Assembly: GCF_900105115.1 (NCBI RefSeq) | Contig: NZ_FNRV01000001.1 | Span: forward strand, 2,651,501-2,715,500 | Reading direction: 5' to 3' | Origin: Pseudomonas mohnii | GTDB taxonomy: Bacteria > Pseudomonadota > Gammaproteobacteria > Pseudomonadales > Pseudomonadaceae | Length of the DNA stretch: 64,000 bases | Part shown: in pieces, positions 34,117-45,072 of the stretch | How positions within the stretch are numbered: the stretch's first letter is position 1 | Layout: the number at the start of each line of letters is the position of its first letter | Made by a program: the position numbers and the translations under genes | The notes under the pieces: generated by a model | What the model was told of the DNA's origin: nothing | The model's database searches: none | The model's input: only the letters and a program-made list of their open reading frames with translations

Positions 34117-36192
34117 TTACCGGGTGGGCTTGACGGTCACCGGGGCCTTGCCCGACTTCATCTGCTCCAGCAGCGGCGCACACTGATTCGGCTCGCCCCC
34201 ACTCGGGGCCACCAGCGCCAGCAAGCCTGCCGCCGGCGCGGCGATCACGCCCAATGCGACCATGCCGGCGCCGCGCAACATCAACGGCACGGCTTTCACC
34301 CCGGCATCAGGCTTGATGAACTTGCCCCGCACGTACAGCGGCGAACGCAACGAAATCAAGCGCCAGCCCTTGGATTCCGGGGTGATGGTCAGGTCCAGTT
34401 GCTCGGTTGCCATGTTCGCCGTGCCATCGATGTAGATGATCGCGTTCTCGGTATCGAACACGAACAGCCGCGTGGTGGCCAAGCCGGTCTTGATGTCGAA
34501 GTCGGCGGCCGCGCAGTTGATCTTCACCTCCTTGTCGCCAAAGATCCGACCGACCACATAATTACCGACGTTCAACCCGGCCAGCTCCATCAATTCGCGA
34601 CTGATGGCACCGTCGTTGATCAGCATCTTCAGAGTGCCGTTGGCGCTGCCCAGCAATTTGGCCACCGAGTTGCCGCGACCGGTGATGTCGGCATCGCCAT
34701 TGAGCTCGCCGAAACTGGTTTTCATCGGTTCGAAGGTCGGGAACAACTGTTTGAGCTTGAACCCCCGGGCCGTGAGTTTGGCCTTGCCTTCCAGCGGCTC
34801 GGTCTGACCGTTCAGGCGAATCTGCGCATCCAGTTTGCCGCCCGCCACGCCGAATCGCAGCGGCTCGAGGCTGAGGACGCCATCGGTGAGCACCAGGTGC
34901 GTATAAAGATCGTTGAACGGCAGTTTTTCGCTGTGGACTATGCGCTTGCCGGTGAATTCGACATCCGCGTCCATATCGCGCCAACGCTCGGTCTTGAATG
35001 CTTCGACCGGCAACACTTTGTCCGCCGGTTGCTTGCTCTCACCACCCCGGGCCTTCTGTTTGGCATTGGAATCGGCACCGATCAACGGCGCCAGGTCGGC
35101 AAACAACAATTGATTGGAAAGCAGCGAGCCGCTGAGTTTCGGCCGAGGCTGGCTGGCGACGTAAGCCAGACTGCCGTGGATGTCGCTGGCGCCGATCTTG
35201 CCGTTGAAGTCCTCATAGCGGAACACCGCGCCAGTCGGCTCGTGCAGCTTGGCGATCAAGTGACCGTCGGTGGCGTAAGGCGGTGTGTCCGGCAGGGTCA
35301 CGCCGGTCAGCGGGTAGAGATTGCCCAGACTGGTGCCGGCCAGTTTCAGATGCAGATCCAGGGCGCCAAGATTCAGCGGATCGGTCAGGGTGCCGGCCAG
35401 TTCGACGCTGGTGTCGGCAATCGTTGCCTGTGCCTGGAGCGGAAACGGTCTGGCGGCATCCTGCAAGGCAAGCAAGCCGCCGATCTTGCCCTGACCCGCG
35501 AGTTTCTGCCCGTGGTATTGGCCTTTGACCTTCAAGGCGAAGGCGTAGTCCTGGGGGGCTGCGCCCTTTTCTTGCGCGGTTTTCGCGGCTTTGTCGCCAA
35601 CGATCTCGTTGAATGGAATCGGTTTGCCCAGCGGGTCGATCAGCAGGTCGAGTTGAGTCTTGAGGCTCTGGTCATCCAGCGTGACGTGCCCCTTGTCGAA
35701 GCCGATCGCGCCGATATCCACCACCCACGGAGACGGTTGGGCATTCGGGTCTTTGGGGTCGAACTTGAAGGTCCAGTTGGCGCGACCGTCGGCCAGACGT
35801 AGCAACTCGGCATTGGGCTCAGTGAGGTCAATGCGCGGGATCACCACGCGCTGCGCCAGCAGGGCCAGGGGCGAGATGCGCAGTTCGACACGCTTGAGAC
35901 TGGCCATCTGCGGCGCTTTCGACCAGTCCGGGTTGCCCAGACTCAGGTCCTCGGCCACCACATGCGGCCAGGGCACCCACGCCCGCCAGCCACCCTCATC
36001 GAGTTCACGCCGCCAGACCACCGCCAGGTTGCCGTTGATGGCGAACGGGCGGTGCAGTTCTTCAGAGACTTTGGCATTGAGGGCTGGTTTGATCCGGTTC
36101 CAATCGAAGAACACGATGATCAGAACCAGGGCCGCCAGCAGAACAACCAGGCTGACGATGCTCCAGGCGAGAATTTTACGAGTGCGCGTCAT
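34117..36192 (-). CDS. AsmA family protein
   Basis: A 691-aa protein anchored by one N-terminal helix (ILAWSIVSLVVLLAALVLIIVFFDW), with a large periplasmic AsmA beta-rich body. The N-terminal AsmA motif (NRIKPALNAKVSEELHRPFAINGNL) and the C-terminal AsmA_2 region (NGDADITGRGNSVAKLLGSANGTLKMLINDGAISRELMEL) are visible. AGGAG 9 bp before the ATG at 36192 fixes the start. AsmA-type proteins are thought to move or shape phospholipids between membranes. It is monocistronic and divergent from the repeat-protein gene. Confidence 0.9.
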   Translation of the reverse strand: MTRTRKILAWSIVSLVVLLAALVLIIVFFDWNRIKPALNAKVSEELHRPFAINGNLAVVWRRELDEGGWRAWVPWPHVVAEDLSLGNPDWSKAPQMASLKRVELRISPLALLAQRVVIPRIDLTEPNAELLRLADGRANWTFKFDPKDPNAQPSPWVVDIGAIGFDKGHVTLDDQSLKTQLDLLIDPLGKPIPFNEIVGDKAAKTAQEKGAAPQDYAFALKVKGQYHGQKLAGQGKIGGLLALQDAARPFPLQAQATIADTSVELAGTLTDPLNLGALDLHLKLAGTSLGNLYPLTGVTLPDTPPYATDGHLIAKLHEPTGAVFRYEDFNGKIGASDIHGSLAYVASQPRPKLSGSLLSNQLLFADLAPLIGADSNAKQKARGGESKQPADKVLPVEAFKTERWRDMDADVEFTGKRIVHSEKLPFNDLYTHLVLTDGVLSLEPLRFGVAGGKLDAQIRLNGQTEPLEGKAKLTARGFKLKQLFPTFEPMKTSFGELNGDADITGRGNSVAKLLGSANGTLKMLINDGAISRELMELAGLNVGNYVVGRIFGDKEVKINCAAADFDIKTGLATTRLFVFDTENAIIYIDGTANMATEQLDLTITPESKGWRLISLRSPLYVRGKFIKPDAGVKAVPLMLRGAGMVALGVIAAPAAGLLALVAPSGGEPNQCAPLLEQMKSGKAPVTVKPTR

Positions 36193-36568
36193 TGCACAGG
36201 GCTCCTGATACGACTGAGCGCCCCGACCGCGACGCATATAAGAAACGCGGAGCCAGAACCGGCCCGCTATGGAATCTACGACTGAAAAACCGCCCGCAGG
36301 TTTAATCGAAAAGCCGATTTTGCCGCCATCGCCCCACCGAACGCAGCGCTCTTGCGCCCCCAGCGTTACCTTCCCCGCACTTTTGCGTGGCGCCAGTGAG
36401 TCGAAAATACCCACCTCGGTGCACCGCAAAGGCCCGTTTTACAAGGGCTGCAGAGAACAATCAATTCCGTTGATTATTACCATTGCGTTTATGAACTTTT
36501 ATATCGACTTATCGAGAGTAGCATTGCCTTCGTACCCAATTTATCGCCCTCCTACGGAGCACCCGAAC
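36193..36568. other. 376-bp divergent intergenic region
   Basis: It separates the AsmA gene (minus) from the repeat-protein gene (plus). No gene or REP is seen. The right-hand 110 bp are clearly AT-rich (for example TTTATGAACTTTTATATCG near 36490), so promoters for the repeat protein are expected there, but no convincing -35/-10 pair can be named. Confidence 0.5.
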
Positions 36569-37024
36569 ATGAAACGCCAACTTCTGCTTAGCCTGACACT
36601 CTCTATGTTGGCCAGCACTGCATTTGCACTGCCGGCCGCCGAGCAAGCCACTCCACAAGTGAAAGACAGCCACTCGGCGTTCAGCCACACCCTCGCCGCT
36701 GACGGTTCCGACCGCACTCCTGGTCAAACCCTGGCCGAAGGTGGTAACGATCGCCTGAAAGAAAAAGGTCTGATCACTGAAGATGGCTACGACAAGACCC
36801 CTCAGGGCCAAACTGTGGCTGCCGACGGTTCCGACCGTACCCCAGGCCAAACCCTGGCTGCCGATGGTTCTGACCGCACCCCTGGCCAAACCCTGGCTGC
36901 CGACGGCTCCGACCGTACTCCAGGCCAAACCTTGGCTGCCGATGGTTCTGACCGCACCCCTGGTCAAACCCTGGCCGAAGGTGGTGGTGATCGTGTGATC
37001 GAACGCAACAGCGCTATGAGCTAA
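36569..37024 (+). CDS. Secreted 13-residue-repeat protein (DGSDRTPGQTLA)
   Basis: A 151-aa protein with a signal peptide (KRQLLLSLTLSMLASTAFA). GGAG 9 bp upstream of the ATG at 36569 sets the start. The mature chain contains AADGSDRTPGQTLA units. One separate copy is followed by a diverged stretch (AEGGNDRLKEKGLITEDGYDKTPQGQTV), then four near-identical units in tandem and an ending unit AEGGGDRVIERNS. Similar Pseudomonas proteins are sometimes labelled 'phage infection protein' in databases, from memory; that label says nothing firm about function. A strong terminator follows. Confidence 0.85.
   Translation: MKRQLLLSLTLSMLASTAFALPAAEQATPQVKDSHSAFSHTLAADGSDRTPGQTLAEGGNDRLKEKGLITEDGYDKTPQGQTVAADGSDRTPGQTLAADGSDRTPGQTLAADGSDRTPGQTLAADGSDRTPGQTLAEGGGDRVIERNSAMS
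36818..36973 (+). repeat. Four tandem 39-bp coding repeats
   Basis: Units start at 36818, 36857, 36896 and 36935, each 39 bp and in frame (13 codons). Sequences differ mostly at third positions (GACGGTTCC versus GATGGTTCT), with alternate units more alike, which suggests duplication of a two-unit block. Confidence 0.93.
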
Positions 37025-37040
37025 GCCCATGGCGGCCATG

Positions 37041-37075
37041 AAAAAAGCCCAATCACTCGATTGGGCTTTTGATTT
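37041..37075 (+). terminator. Rho-independent terminator after the repeat-protein gene
   Basis: AAAAAAGCCCAATC-ACTC-GATTGGGCTTTTGATTTT: a 10-bp stem with A and T tracts on both sides, so it could work in both directions. Confidence 0.88.
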
Positions 37076-37194
37076 TCTGGCGATTCACCTGATAGAAATC
37101 GCCTCTGTGCAATTGATCTCCTCTCGTCGTTCGACGCCAGCAAAGCCGATTTGCTAGAGTGCGCCGCTCTCCTTCTCCAGAAAACGCCCTTGCG

Positions 37195-37827
37195 ATGCTG
37201 CCCCGCGCCGAACAGAAGCAACAAACCCGCACTGCCCTCATGGACGCTGCTCGCCATTTGATGGAAGGCGGCCGAGGATTCGGCAGTTTGAGCCTGCGCG
37301 AAGTGGCGAAAACCGCCGGGATTGTCCCCACGGGTTTTTACCGGCACTTCGCCGACATGGACGAACTGGGTCTGGTGCTGGTCAGCGAAGTCGGTCAGAC
37401 CTTCCGTGAAACCATCCGCCTGGTGCGGCACAACGAGTTTGTCATGGGCGGCATCATAGACGCCTCGGTGCGGATCTTTCTCGATGTCGTCAGCGCCAAC
37501 CACTCGCAATTTCTGTTTCTCGCCCGCGAGCAGTACGGCGGCTCGCTGCCGGTGCGCCAGGCCATCGGCCGCCTGCGCGAGGACATCAGCTCGGACCTGG
37601 CCGCCGACCTGTCGTTGATGCCGAAGCTGCAACACCTGGACATCGCCGGCCTGAGCGTTATGGCGGACCTGATCGTCAAAAGCGTGTTCGCCACGTTGCC
37701 AGACATCATCGACCCGCCTCTAGAGGCGCTGCCTGCACACCTGACCCCTCAGGCCAAGATTACCCAGCAACTGCGGTTCATCTTTATTGGCTTGAAGCAC
37801 TGGCAAGGGCTCGGCAGCACTGAATAA
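37195..37827 (+). CDS. desT: TetR-family regulator, DesT/FabR type
   Basis: A 210-aa regulator with an N-terminal HTH at about residues 28-55 (LSLREVAKTAGIVPTGFYRHFADMDEL). The text QKQQTRTALMDAARHLMEGGRGFGSLSLREV resembles P. aeruginosa DesT and E. coli FabR, which sense the unsaturated-to-saturated acyl-CoA ratio and control desaturase or fab genes. Its position just before ureE matches PA4890-PA4891 from memory, but the desCB desaturase genes that flank desT in P. aeruginosa are absent here. The start at 37195 is preferred; an upstream in-frame ATG at 37159 is less conserved. Confidence 0.82.
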   Translation: MLPRAEQKQQTRTALMDAARHLMEGGRGFGSLSLREVAKTAGIVPTGFYRHFADMDELGLVLVSEVGQTFRETIRLVRHNEFVMGGIIDASVRIFLDVVSANHSQFLFLAREQYGGSLPVRQAIGRLREDISSDLAADLSLMPKLQHLDIAGLSVMADLIVKSVFATLPDIIDPPLEALPAHLTPQAKITQQLRFIFIGLKHWQGLGSTE

Positions 37828-37876
37828 CCCTGTCGAGCAGGTTCGCGCCCCCCAGCCAATCGTCGCGCATTAAATC

Positions 37877-37924
37877 GGTGCGCTCAAAAAAACAACGCAC
37901 CAAAATCACCCAAAACCTGCACCA
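37877..37924 (+). promoter_or_regulatory. GCACC/GGTGC half-sites upstream of ureE (possible NtrC region)
   Basis: GGTGCG (37877-37882) and CGCACC (37896-37901) form an inverted repeat, and TGCACCA (37918-37924) is a full NtrC half-site. They lie 55-100 bp upstream of a sigma-54 element. None alone is a full NtrC site. Confidence 0.4.
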
Positions 37925-37976
37925 AGACCGACCTCGCCTTACCTTTCCCACAGGCATTTCCTACAATTCCATCGAT

Positions 37977-37992
37977 TGGCAAGCCCCTTGCT
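37977..37992 (+). promoter_or_regulatory. Sigma-54 promoter of ureEFG-ureJ
   Basis: TGGCAA-N5-TTGCT matches TGGCAC-N5-TTGCW with one mismatch (the last base of the -24 box). It is 37 bp upstream of the ureE start. Confidence 0.68.
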
Positions 37993-38028
37993 CTAGCCTG
38001 AGCATTGTCCATTGCTGGAAGCTTTCCG

Positions 38029-38529
38029 ATGCTGGTGATTCACCGCAGAATCGACCCTCAACCCGTCTGGGCCGCCGAGTTGCACCTGACCTTCGAAGCC
38101 CGGAGCAAAAGCCGGCTGCGCTGTTTCAGTGCCGAGGGCGAAGACGTCGGTTTGTTTCTGGAACGTGGTCAGTCGCCTCTTTATGACGGCGAATGCCTGC
38201 AGGCCGAAGACGGGCGCATCGTCCGCGTTTGCGCCCGCCCCGAACAACTGCTGCACGTCACCTGCGCCAATGCCTTCGAACTGACCCGTGCCGCCTATCA
38301 CCTGGGCAACCGGCACGTCGCCTTGCAGGTCGGCGACGGCTGGTTACGCCTGCTCGATGACTACGTGCTCAAGGCCATGCTCGAACAACTCGGCGCCACC
38401 ACCGAGCACATCGAAGCGCCGTTCCAGCCGGAACACGGGGCTTACGGCGGAGGCCATCACCATTCGCGCCACGGCGATGAAGACTTCAACTACCCGCCCA
38501 AACTGCACCAGTTCGGCGTGCGCCCATGA
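38029..38529 (+). CDS. ureE: Urease accessory protein UreE (nickel metallochaperone)
   Basis: A 166-aa protein that carries Ni2+ to the UreDFG complex. The N-terminal peptide-binding domain is followed by the metal-binding domain, including a NRHVALQV segment whose His is the conserved dimer-interface ligand. The C-terminal tail is His-rich (HGAYGGGHHHSRHGDED). The start at 38029 (MLVIHRRI) gives the family N terminus. Its stop overlaps the ureF start by 4 bp. Confidence 0.95.
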   Translation: MLVIHRRIDPQPVWAAELHLTFEARSKSRLRCFSAEGEDVGLFLERGQSPLYDGECLQAEDGRIVRVCARPEQLLHVTCANAFELTRAAYHLGNRHVALQVGDGWLRLLDDYVLKAMLEQLGATTEHIEAPFQPEHGAYGGGHHHSRHGDEDFNYPPKLHQFGVRP

Positions 38530-39200
38530 ACCCGGCCTGGGCGCTGCTGCGTCTGGCCAGTCCGCAATTGCCGATTGGCGGCTACAGCTATTCCCAAGGC
38601 CTGGAAATGGCCGTGGAGAACGGTCGCGTTCATGACCCTGCCAGTGCTCGGCGCTGGATCAGCGATCAGTTGCTGTTGAACCTGGCCCGCTTCGAGGCCC
38701 CGCTGTTACTGGCCCATTGCATGGCGGCAGCCGAGGACAACTGGAGCGAACTGCTGCAGTGCTGCGAAGAACACCGCGCCAGTCGGGAAACCCGCGAGCT
38801 GCATCAGGAAAGCCGGCAAATGGGCTACTCCCTGCAACAACTGCTCAATGGCTTGCCCGAACTCGATGCACCGGCCCGCACCTTCCTCGAACAACGCGCC
38901 GAACCGCACCTGGCCCTGGGCTGGGCGCTGGCCGCTCGCGCCTGGCAGATCAGTCCGCAGGACGCGCTGGCCGCCTGGCTCTGGAGCTGGCTGGAAAACC
39001 AACTGGCGGTGCTGATGAAAACCCTGCCATTGGGCCAGCAAGCCGCGCAACGCCTGACCAGCGAGTTGCTGCCGCTGTTGCAGCAAGCCCAGCAGGACGC
39101 TACGCGAATCAACCCCGAACACTATGGCAGCGCCGCTTTCGGCCTGTCCCTGGCGTGCATGGCCCACGAGCGCCAGTACAGCCGTCTGTTCCGTTCCTAG
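38526..39200 (+). CDS. ureF: Urease accessory protein UreF
   Basis: A 224-aa all-helical protein that bridges UreD and UreG in the urease maturation complex. The N-terminal [22 protein letters not shown] is the family hallmark. The C-terminal [13 protein letters not shown] and [17 protein letters not shown] are also conserved. It is coupled to ureE (ATGA overlap), and ureG follows after 23 bp. Confidence 0.96.
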   Translation: MNPAWALLRLASPQLPIGGYSYSQGLEMAVENGRVHDPASARRWISDQLLLNLARFEAPLLLAHCMAAAEDNWSELLQCCEEHRASRETRELHQESRQMGYSLQQLLNGLPELDAPARTFLEQRAEPHLALGWALAARAWQISPQDALAAWLWSWLENQLAVLMKTLPLGQQAAQRLTSELLPLLQQAQQDATRINPEHYGSAAFGLSLACMAHERQYSRLFRS

Positions 39201-39223
39201 GACCTTTTATTCTGGAGAGTCAC

Positions 39224-39838
39224 ATGAACACACAACCTCTGCGCGTCGGCATCGGCGGCCCGGTCGGTTCCGGCAAAACCGCCTTGACCCTGGCCCTGTG
39301 CCTGGCCCTTCGCGACCGCTACAACCTGGCGGTGGTCACCAACGACATCTACACCCGCGAAGACGCCGACTTTCTGGTGCGCAATGAAGCGCTCGCGCCG
39401 GAACGCATCATTGGCGTGGAAACCGGCGGCTGCCCGCACACGGCGATTCGCGAAGATGCCTCGATCAACCTCGAAGCCGTGGATCAACTCAACCGGCGCT
39501 TTCCTGGCCTGGACCTGATTCTGGTGGAGTCCGGCGGCGACAACCTGTCGGCCACCTTCAGCCCGGAACTGTCGGACCTGACCATCTACGTGATCGACGT
39601 GTCGGCCGGCGACAAGCTGCCGCGCAAGGGCGGGCCGGGGATCTGCAAATCCGACCTGCTGGTGATCAACAAAATCGACCTCGCACCGCTGGTGGGGGCA
39701 TCGCTGACCTTGATGGACAGCGACACCACCCGCATGCGCAACGGCAAGCCTTTCGTATTCAGCAACCAGAAAACCGGCCAGGGCCTGGAGGAGATCATCG
39801 CCTTCATCGAGCGCCAGGGCCTGCTGACGGCAGCCTGA
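39224..39838 (+). CDS. ureG: Urease accessory GTPase UreG
   Basis: A 204-aa SIMIBI GTPase that binds nickel and drives its transfer. P-loop is [12 protein letters not shown] (residues about 9-20). The metal-binding Cys-Pro-His is in [15 protein letters not shown], and switch II in [17 protein letters not shown]; the guanine motif is NKID. GGAGAG 7 bp upstream of the ATG at 39224 sets the start. Confidence 0.97.
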   Translation: MNTQPLRVGIGGPVGSGKTALTLALCLALRDRYNLAVVTNDIYTREDADFLVRNEALAPERIIGVETGGCPHTAIREDASINLEAVDQLNRRFPGLDLILVESGGDNLSATFSPELSDLTIYVIDVSAGDKLPRKGGPGICKSDLLVINKIDLAPLVGASLTLMDSDTTRMRNGKPFVFSNQKTGQGLEEIIAFIERQGLLTAA

Positions 39839-39867
39839 TCATCACTTATCAACAAGGAAGCTTATCC

Positions 39868-40440
39868 ATGACACTCAAACGCATCCTCGGCACCCTGGCA
39901 CTGCTGCTGACCCCGACCCTCGCCTTCGCCCACCCTGGGCACGGCGACAACGGCTTGATCGCCGGCATCAGCCACCCGCTCGGCGGCCTCGATCACTTGC
40001 TGGCGATGCTGGCCGTCGGCCTCTGGGCGGCGCAGCAACAAGGCGCCGCGCGCTGGGTGCTGCCGTGCACCTTCGTCGGCACCCTGCTGATGGGCGGGCT
40101 GCTGGGCTTTGAAGGGCTGAACCTGCCGGCGCTGGAAAGCGGGATTGCCGCGTCCGTGCTGGCGCTGGGCCTGGCCGTGGCGCTGGCGGTGCGTCCGCCG
40201 TTGAGCGTGGCGGTGGCTGCAACAGCGCTGTTCGCGCTGTTCCATGGCGTGGCCCATGGCCTGGAACTGCCGGACATGTCGAGCCCCTGGACCTATGCCG
40301 CTGGTTTTGTAGTGGCGACAGCTGCATTGCATGCGGCGGGTTATGCCATGGTACGCGTGCTGCCCCGGGCAGCAGCGCCGTTGGTTCGACTGGCGGGTGC
40401 GGCTTCGGCGGCGACGGGAGTGTGGTTGTTGGCAGGTTGA
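39868..40440 (+). CDS. ureJ: HupE/UreJ-family membrane protein (putative nickel transporter)
   Basis: A 190-aa inner-membrane protein with a cleavable or first hydrophobic helix, then HPGHGD and SHPLGGLDHLLAMLAVGLWA, the HupE/UreJ signature, and about five more helices including FALFHGVAHGLELP. The conserved His residues suggest nickel binding. It lies 29 bp after ureG in the same operon and probably supplies nickel for urease. A REP doublet follows. Confidence 0.92.
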   Translation: MTLKRILGTLALLLTPTLAFAHPGHGDNGLIAGISHPLGGLDHLLAMLAVGLWAAQQQGAARWVLPCTFVGTLLMGGLLGFEGLNLPALESGIAASVLALGLAVALAVRPPLSVAVAATALFALFHGVAHGLELPDMSSPWTYAAGFVVATAALHAAGYAMVRVLPRAAAPLVRLAGAASAATGVWLLAG

Positions 40441-40460
40441 TTCTCTATAGCCTGTGATGG

Positions 40461-40533
40461 CCTCTTCGCGAGCAGGCTCGCTCCCACATTGAAATGCCTG
40501 CCCCTGTGGCAGCGAGCCGGCTCGCGAAAGCGG
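40461..40533. repeat. REP doublet after ureJ
   Basis: TTCGCGAGCAGGCTCGCTCC and GCAGCGAGCCGGCTCGCGAA face each other across about 25 bp. It may act as terminator for the ureEFGJ operon. Confidence 0.88.
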
Positions 40534-40605
40534 CCTGACAGACAACACACCGCTCAGGCCTGCTAACATGTCGCGCAATCGCCCCTGCCGTGACGACGCC
40601 AGCCA

Positions 40606-41739
40606 ATGCCGCATGTTTCCCGCTCCGCCTCCCAGCCTGAACTGACCGCCCTGTTCTCCTCGGTGCAACAGCACTTCCAGGACGTGATCGTGCCCCTCTG
40701 GCAAGGCCCCGGCTGGAATGCCGACATGGCGCTGCCCTATGAGGCGCTGGATGCCGAGCATCAGCCTCTGCCCCCTCAACGCTACCGGGCCATGGCCTGT
40801 GCGCGACAGCTGTACCTGTTTTCCAGCCTGATCGGCCAGGTGCCGGCCGCCGAAGAACGCGCGGCAGCCCTGTTCCGCTCTTTGCAGCGGCATTTTCACG
40901 ACGCCGAGCATGGCGGCTGGTTTTACAGCATCGACCCGCACGGCGCGCCGCTGGATCAGCGCAAAGACCTCTACACCCACGCCTTCATTCTGTTCGCCTG
41001 CGCCCATTACTGGGACAAAGTGCGCGAGCCGCTGGTGGAGTCGGTGCTCAACGCCGCCCTGGAAGTGATCGCCCGGCGATTCGCCACGGGTGACGGCCTC
41101 TACGAAGCCAGCCTCGACCGCAACTGGTGCTCCCTGGGCAGCGGGCCGCTGCAGAACCCGTTGATGCATCTGGCGGAAGCCTTTCTCGCCACGCTCTCGG
41201 TACGCGAAGACCGCGCCGTGCAACGGGCACTCCTCGAGTTATGCACAGCCATGCAGAAGCGCTTCATCGATCCGCGACACGGCGTGTTGATGGAAAAACC
41301 GCTGGGCGCTGTGGATAACTGGTTTGAACCGGGGCACCAGTTCGAATGGTATTTCCTGCTGGAGTCATCGCCGCTGCTACGCGACTCGACACTGCATGCG
41401 TCCCTGGAGCGCGCCTTTGCCTTCACCGAGCAACTGGGGGTCGATCAACAGACTGGTGCGGTGCGGGCCATGCTCGACTTCGGACCGGACGGCGGCTGTC
41501 GGGACGCCACACAGCGCATCTGGGCCCAGGCCGAATACCTGCGCGCGTTGACCCTGCGTCCGGACAGCGAGCCAGCGGTGTTGCGCCAGCTGCAGGCGCT
41601 GCAACAGCATTCGCTGCACTCGCGTGGCTGGTACGAGTGCCGTGACGAGCAGGGTCAAGTGAGCCGTCGGGACATGCCGTCGACCACGCCTTATCACTTG
41701 GCGACCTGTTATCGCGGGTTGGCCGAGTATCTCGCCTGA
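40606..41739 (+). CDS. AGE-family epimerase/isomerase
   Basis: A 377-aa (alpha/alpha)6-barrel protein of the N-acylglucosamine 2-epimerase family. Family marks are MACARQLYLFSSLIG, GGWFYSID near residue 105, RKDLYTHAFILFACAHYW, LMHLAEAFLA, EPGHQFEWYFLL and the QAEYLRAL stretch. In the family these supply the barrel His residues and the EPGHxFEW catalytic segment. Candidates are D-mannose isomerase or a glucosamine or cellobiose epimerase; the sequence alone does not decide. It stands alone between REPs. Confidence 0.88.
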   Translation: MPHVSRSASQPELTALFSSVQQHFQDVIVPLWQGPGWNADMALPYEALDAEHQPLPPQRYRAMACARQLYLFSSLIGQVPAAEERAAALFRSLQRHFHDAEHGGWFYSIDPHGAPLDQRKDLYTHAFILFACAHYWDKVREPLVESVLNAALEVIARRFATGDGLYEASLDRNWCSLGSGPLQNPLMHLAEAFLATLSVREDRAVQRALLELCTAMQKRFIDPRHGVLMEKPLGAVDNWFEPGHQFEWYFLLESSPLLRDSTLHASLERAFAFTEQLGVDQQTGAVRAMLDFGPDGGCRDATQRIWAQAEYLRALTLRPDSEPAVLRQLQALQQHSLHSRGWYECRDEQGQVSRRDMPSTTPYHLATCYRGLAEYLA

Positions 41740-41750
41740 TCGATAGATTG

Positions 41751-41843
41751 CTATCGCGGGCAAGCCCGCTCCCACAGTGGATTGTTGTGCGCAAAGATAG
41801 CTTGCACACCGCAATGCCCTGTGGGAGCTGGCTTGCCAGCGAA
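41751..41843. repeat. REP pair after the AGE epimerase gene
   Basis: One unit is ATCGCGGGCAAGCCCGCTCC, the other the CTGGCTTGCCAGCGAAT subtype, in inverted orientation. The doublet is therefore mixed. Confidence 0.85.
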
Positions 41844-41859
41844 TGGTCGTTACGCGGTC

Positions 41860-43433
<1,574 letters not shown>

Positions 43434-43464
43434 AAAAAAGCCCCGGCGATTGCGCGCCGGGGCT
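43434..43464 (-). terminator. Terminator of the livKHMGF operon
   Basis: Read on the minus strand, AAGCCCCGGCG-CGCAAT-CGCCGGGGCTTTTTT: a GC-rich stem with a T run, 20 bp after the livF stop. Confidence 0.92.
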
Positions 43465-43483
43465 TGGATTACATCAGGTGGAA

Positions 43484-44196
<713 letters not shown>

Positions 44197-44200
<4 letters not shown>

Positions 44201-45072
44201 AGCACCACTTCCTCTTCATCAGCGCCCAGGTAGGCCGCAATCACTTTCGGATCGTTACGGATCGCATCAGGTCCGCCCTCGGCAATGACAATGCCGTGGT
44301 CCAGCACCACGATGTGGTCGGAAATACTCATAACCATGCCCATGTCGTGTTCGATCAGCACCACGGTCAGATCGTGCTCGTCGCGCAGCAGCCGGATCAT
44401 CGCGCTCAGCGCTTCGGTTTCCTGAGGGTTGAGGCCGGCGGCCGGTTCGTCGAGGCAGATGATCTGCGGACGGGTGCACATGGCCCGGGCGATTTCCAGG
44501 CGACGTTGCTGGCCGTAGGACAGTTCACCGGCCAGACGGTTGGCGCAGTCCACCAGGTCCACCACTTCCAGCCAGTAGAACGCATGGTCCAACGCATCGC
44601 TTTCGGCCTTGCGATAGCCCTTGGTGTTGAGGATGCCGGCCAGCATGTTGCGGTTGACCCACATGTGCTGGGCCACCAGCAGGTTTTCCAGCACCGACAT
44701 TTCCTTGAACAGGCGAATGTTCTGGAAGGTCCGCGCCAGGCCGGCACGGTTCACCAGGTGGGTGCCGCCGAACGCCTTGTAGAACAGGCGACTGGCGAAG
44801 GATTTCGGCGAGACGAAATCGGTCGGTTTGAACGATTCGCCGAGCAACTTGATGACGTTGGTTTTCTCGCCGCGCACATTCAGTTCGATCTTGCCGCCCG
44901 AGGCCTTGTAGAACCCGGTCAGGCAGTTGAACACGGTGGTCTTGCCGGCACCGTTGGGGCCGATCAGGGCGAAGATCGAGTTGCGCTTGACCTGCAGGCT
45001 GACATCATTCAACGCCTTGATGCCGCCGAAGTGCATCATCAGCTTCTCTACGGAGAGTACGACTTCGCTCAT
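44197..45072 (-). CDS. livG: Branched-chain amino acid ABC transporter ATPase LivG
   Basis: A 291-aa ATPase; LivG types are typically about 255-295 aa. Walker A is GPNGAGKTT, with GLARTFQNIRLFKEMSVLENLLVA, signature ELSYGQQRRLEIA, Walker B IICLDEPAAGLN and switch LIEHDMGMV. An insert of about 30 residues after GFYKASGGKIEL (RGEKTNVIKLLGESFKPTDF) is longer than in E. coli LivG. It overlaps livM and livF by 4 bp each. Confidence 0.95.
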
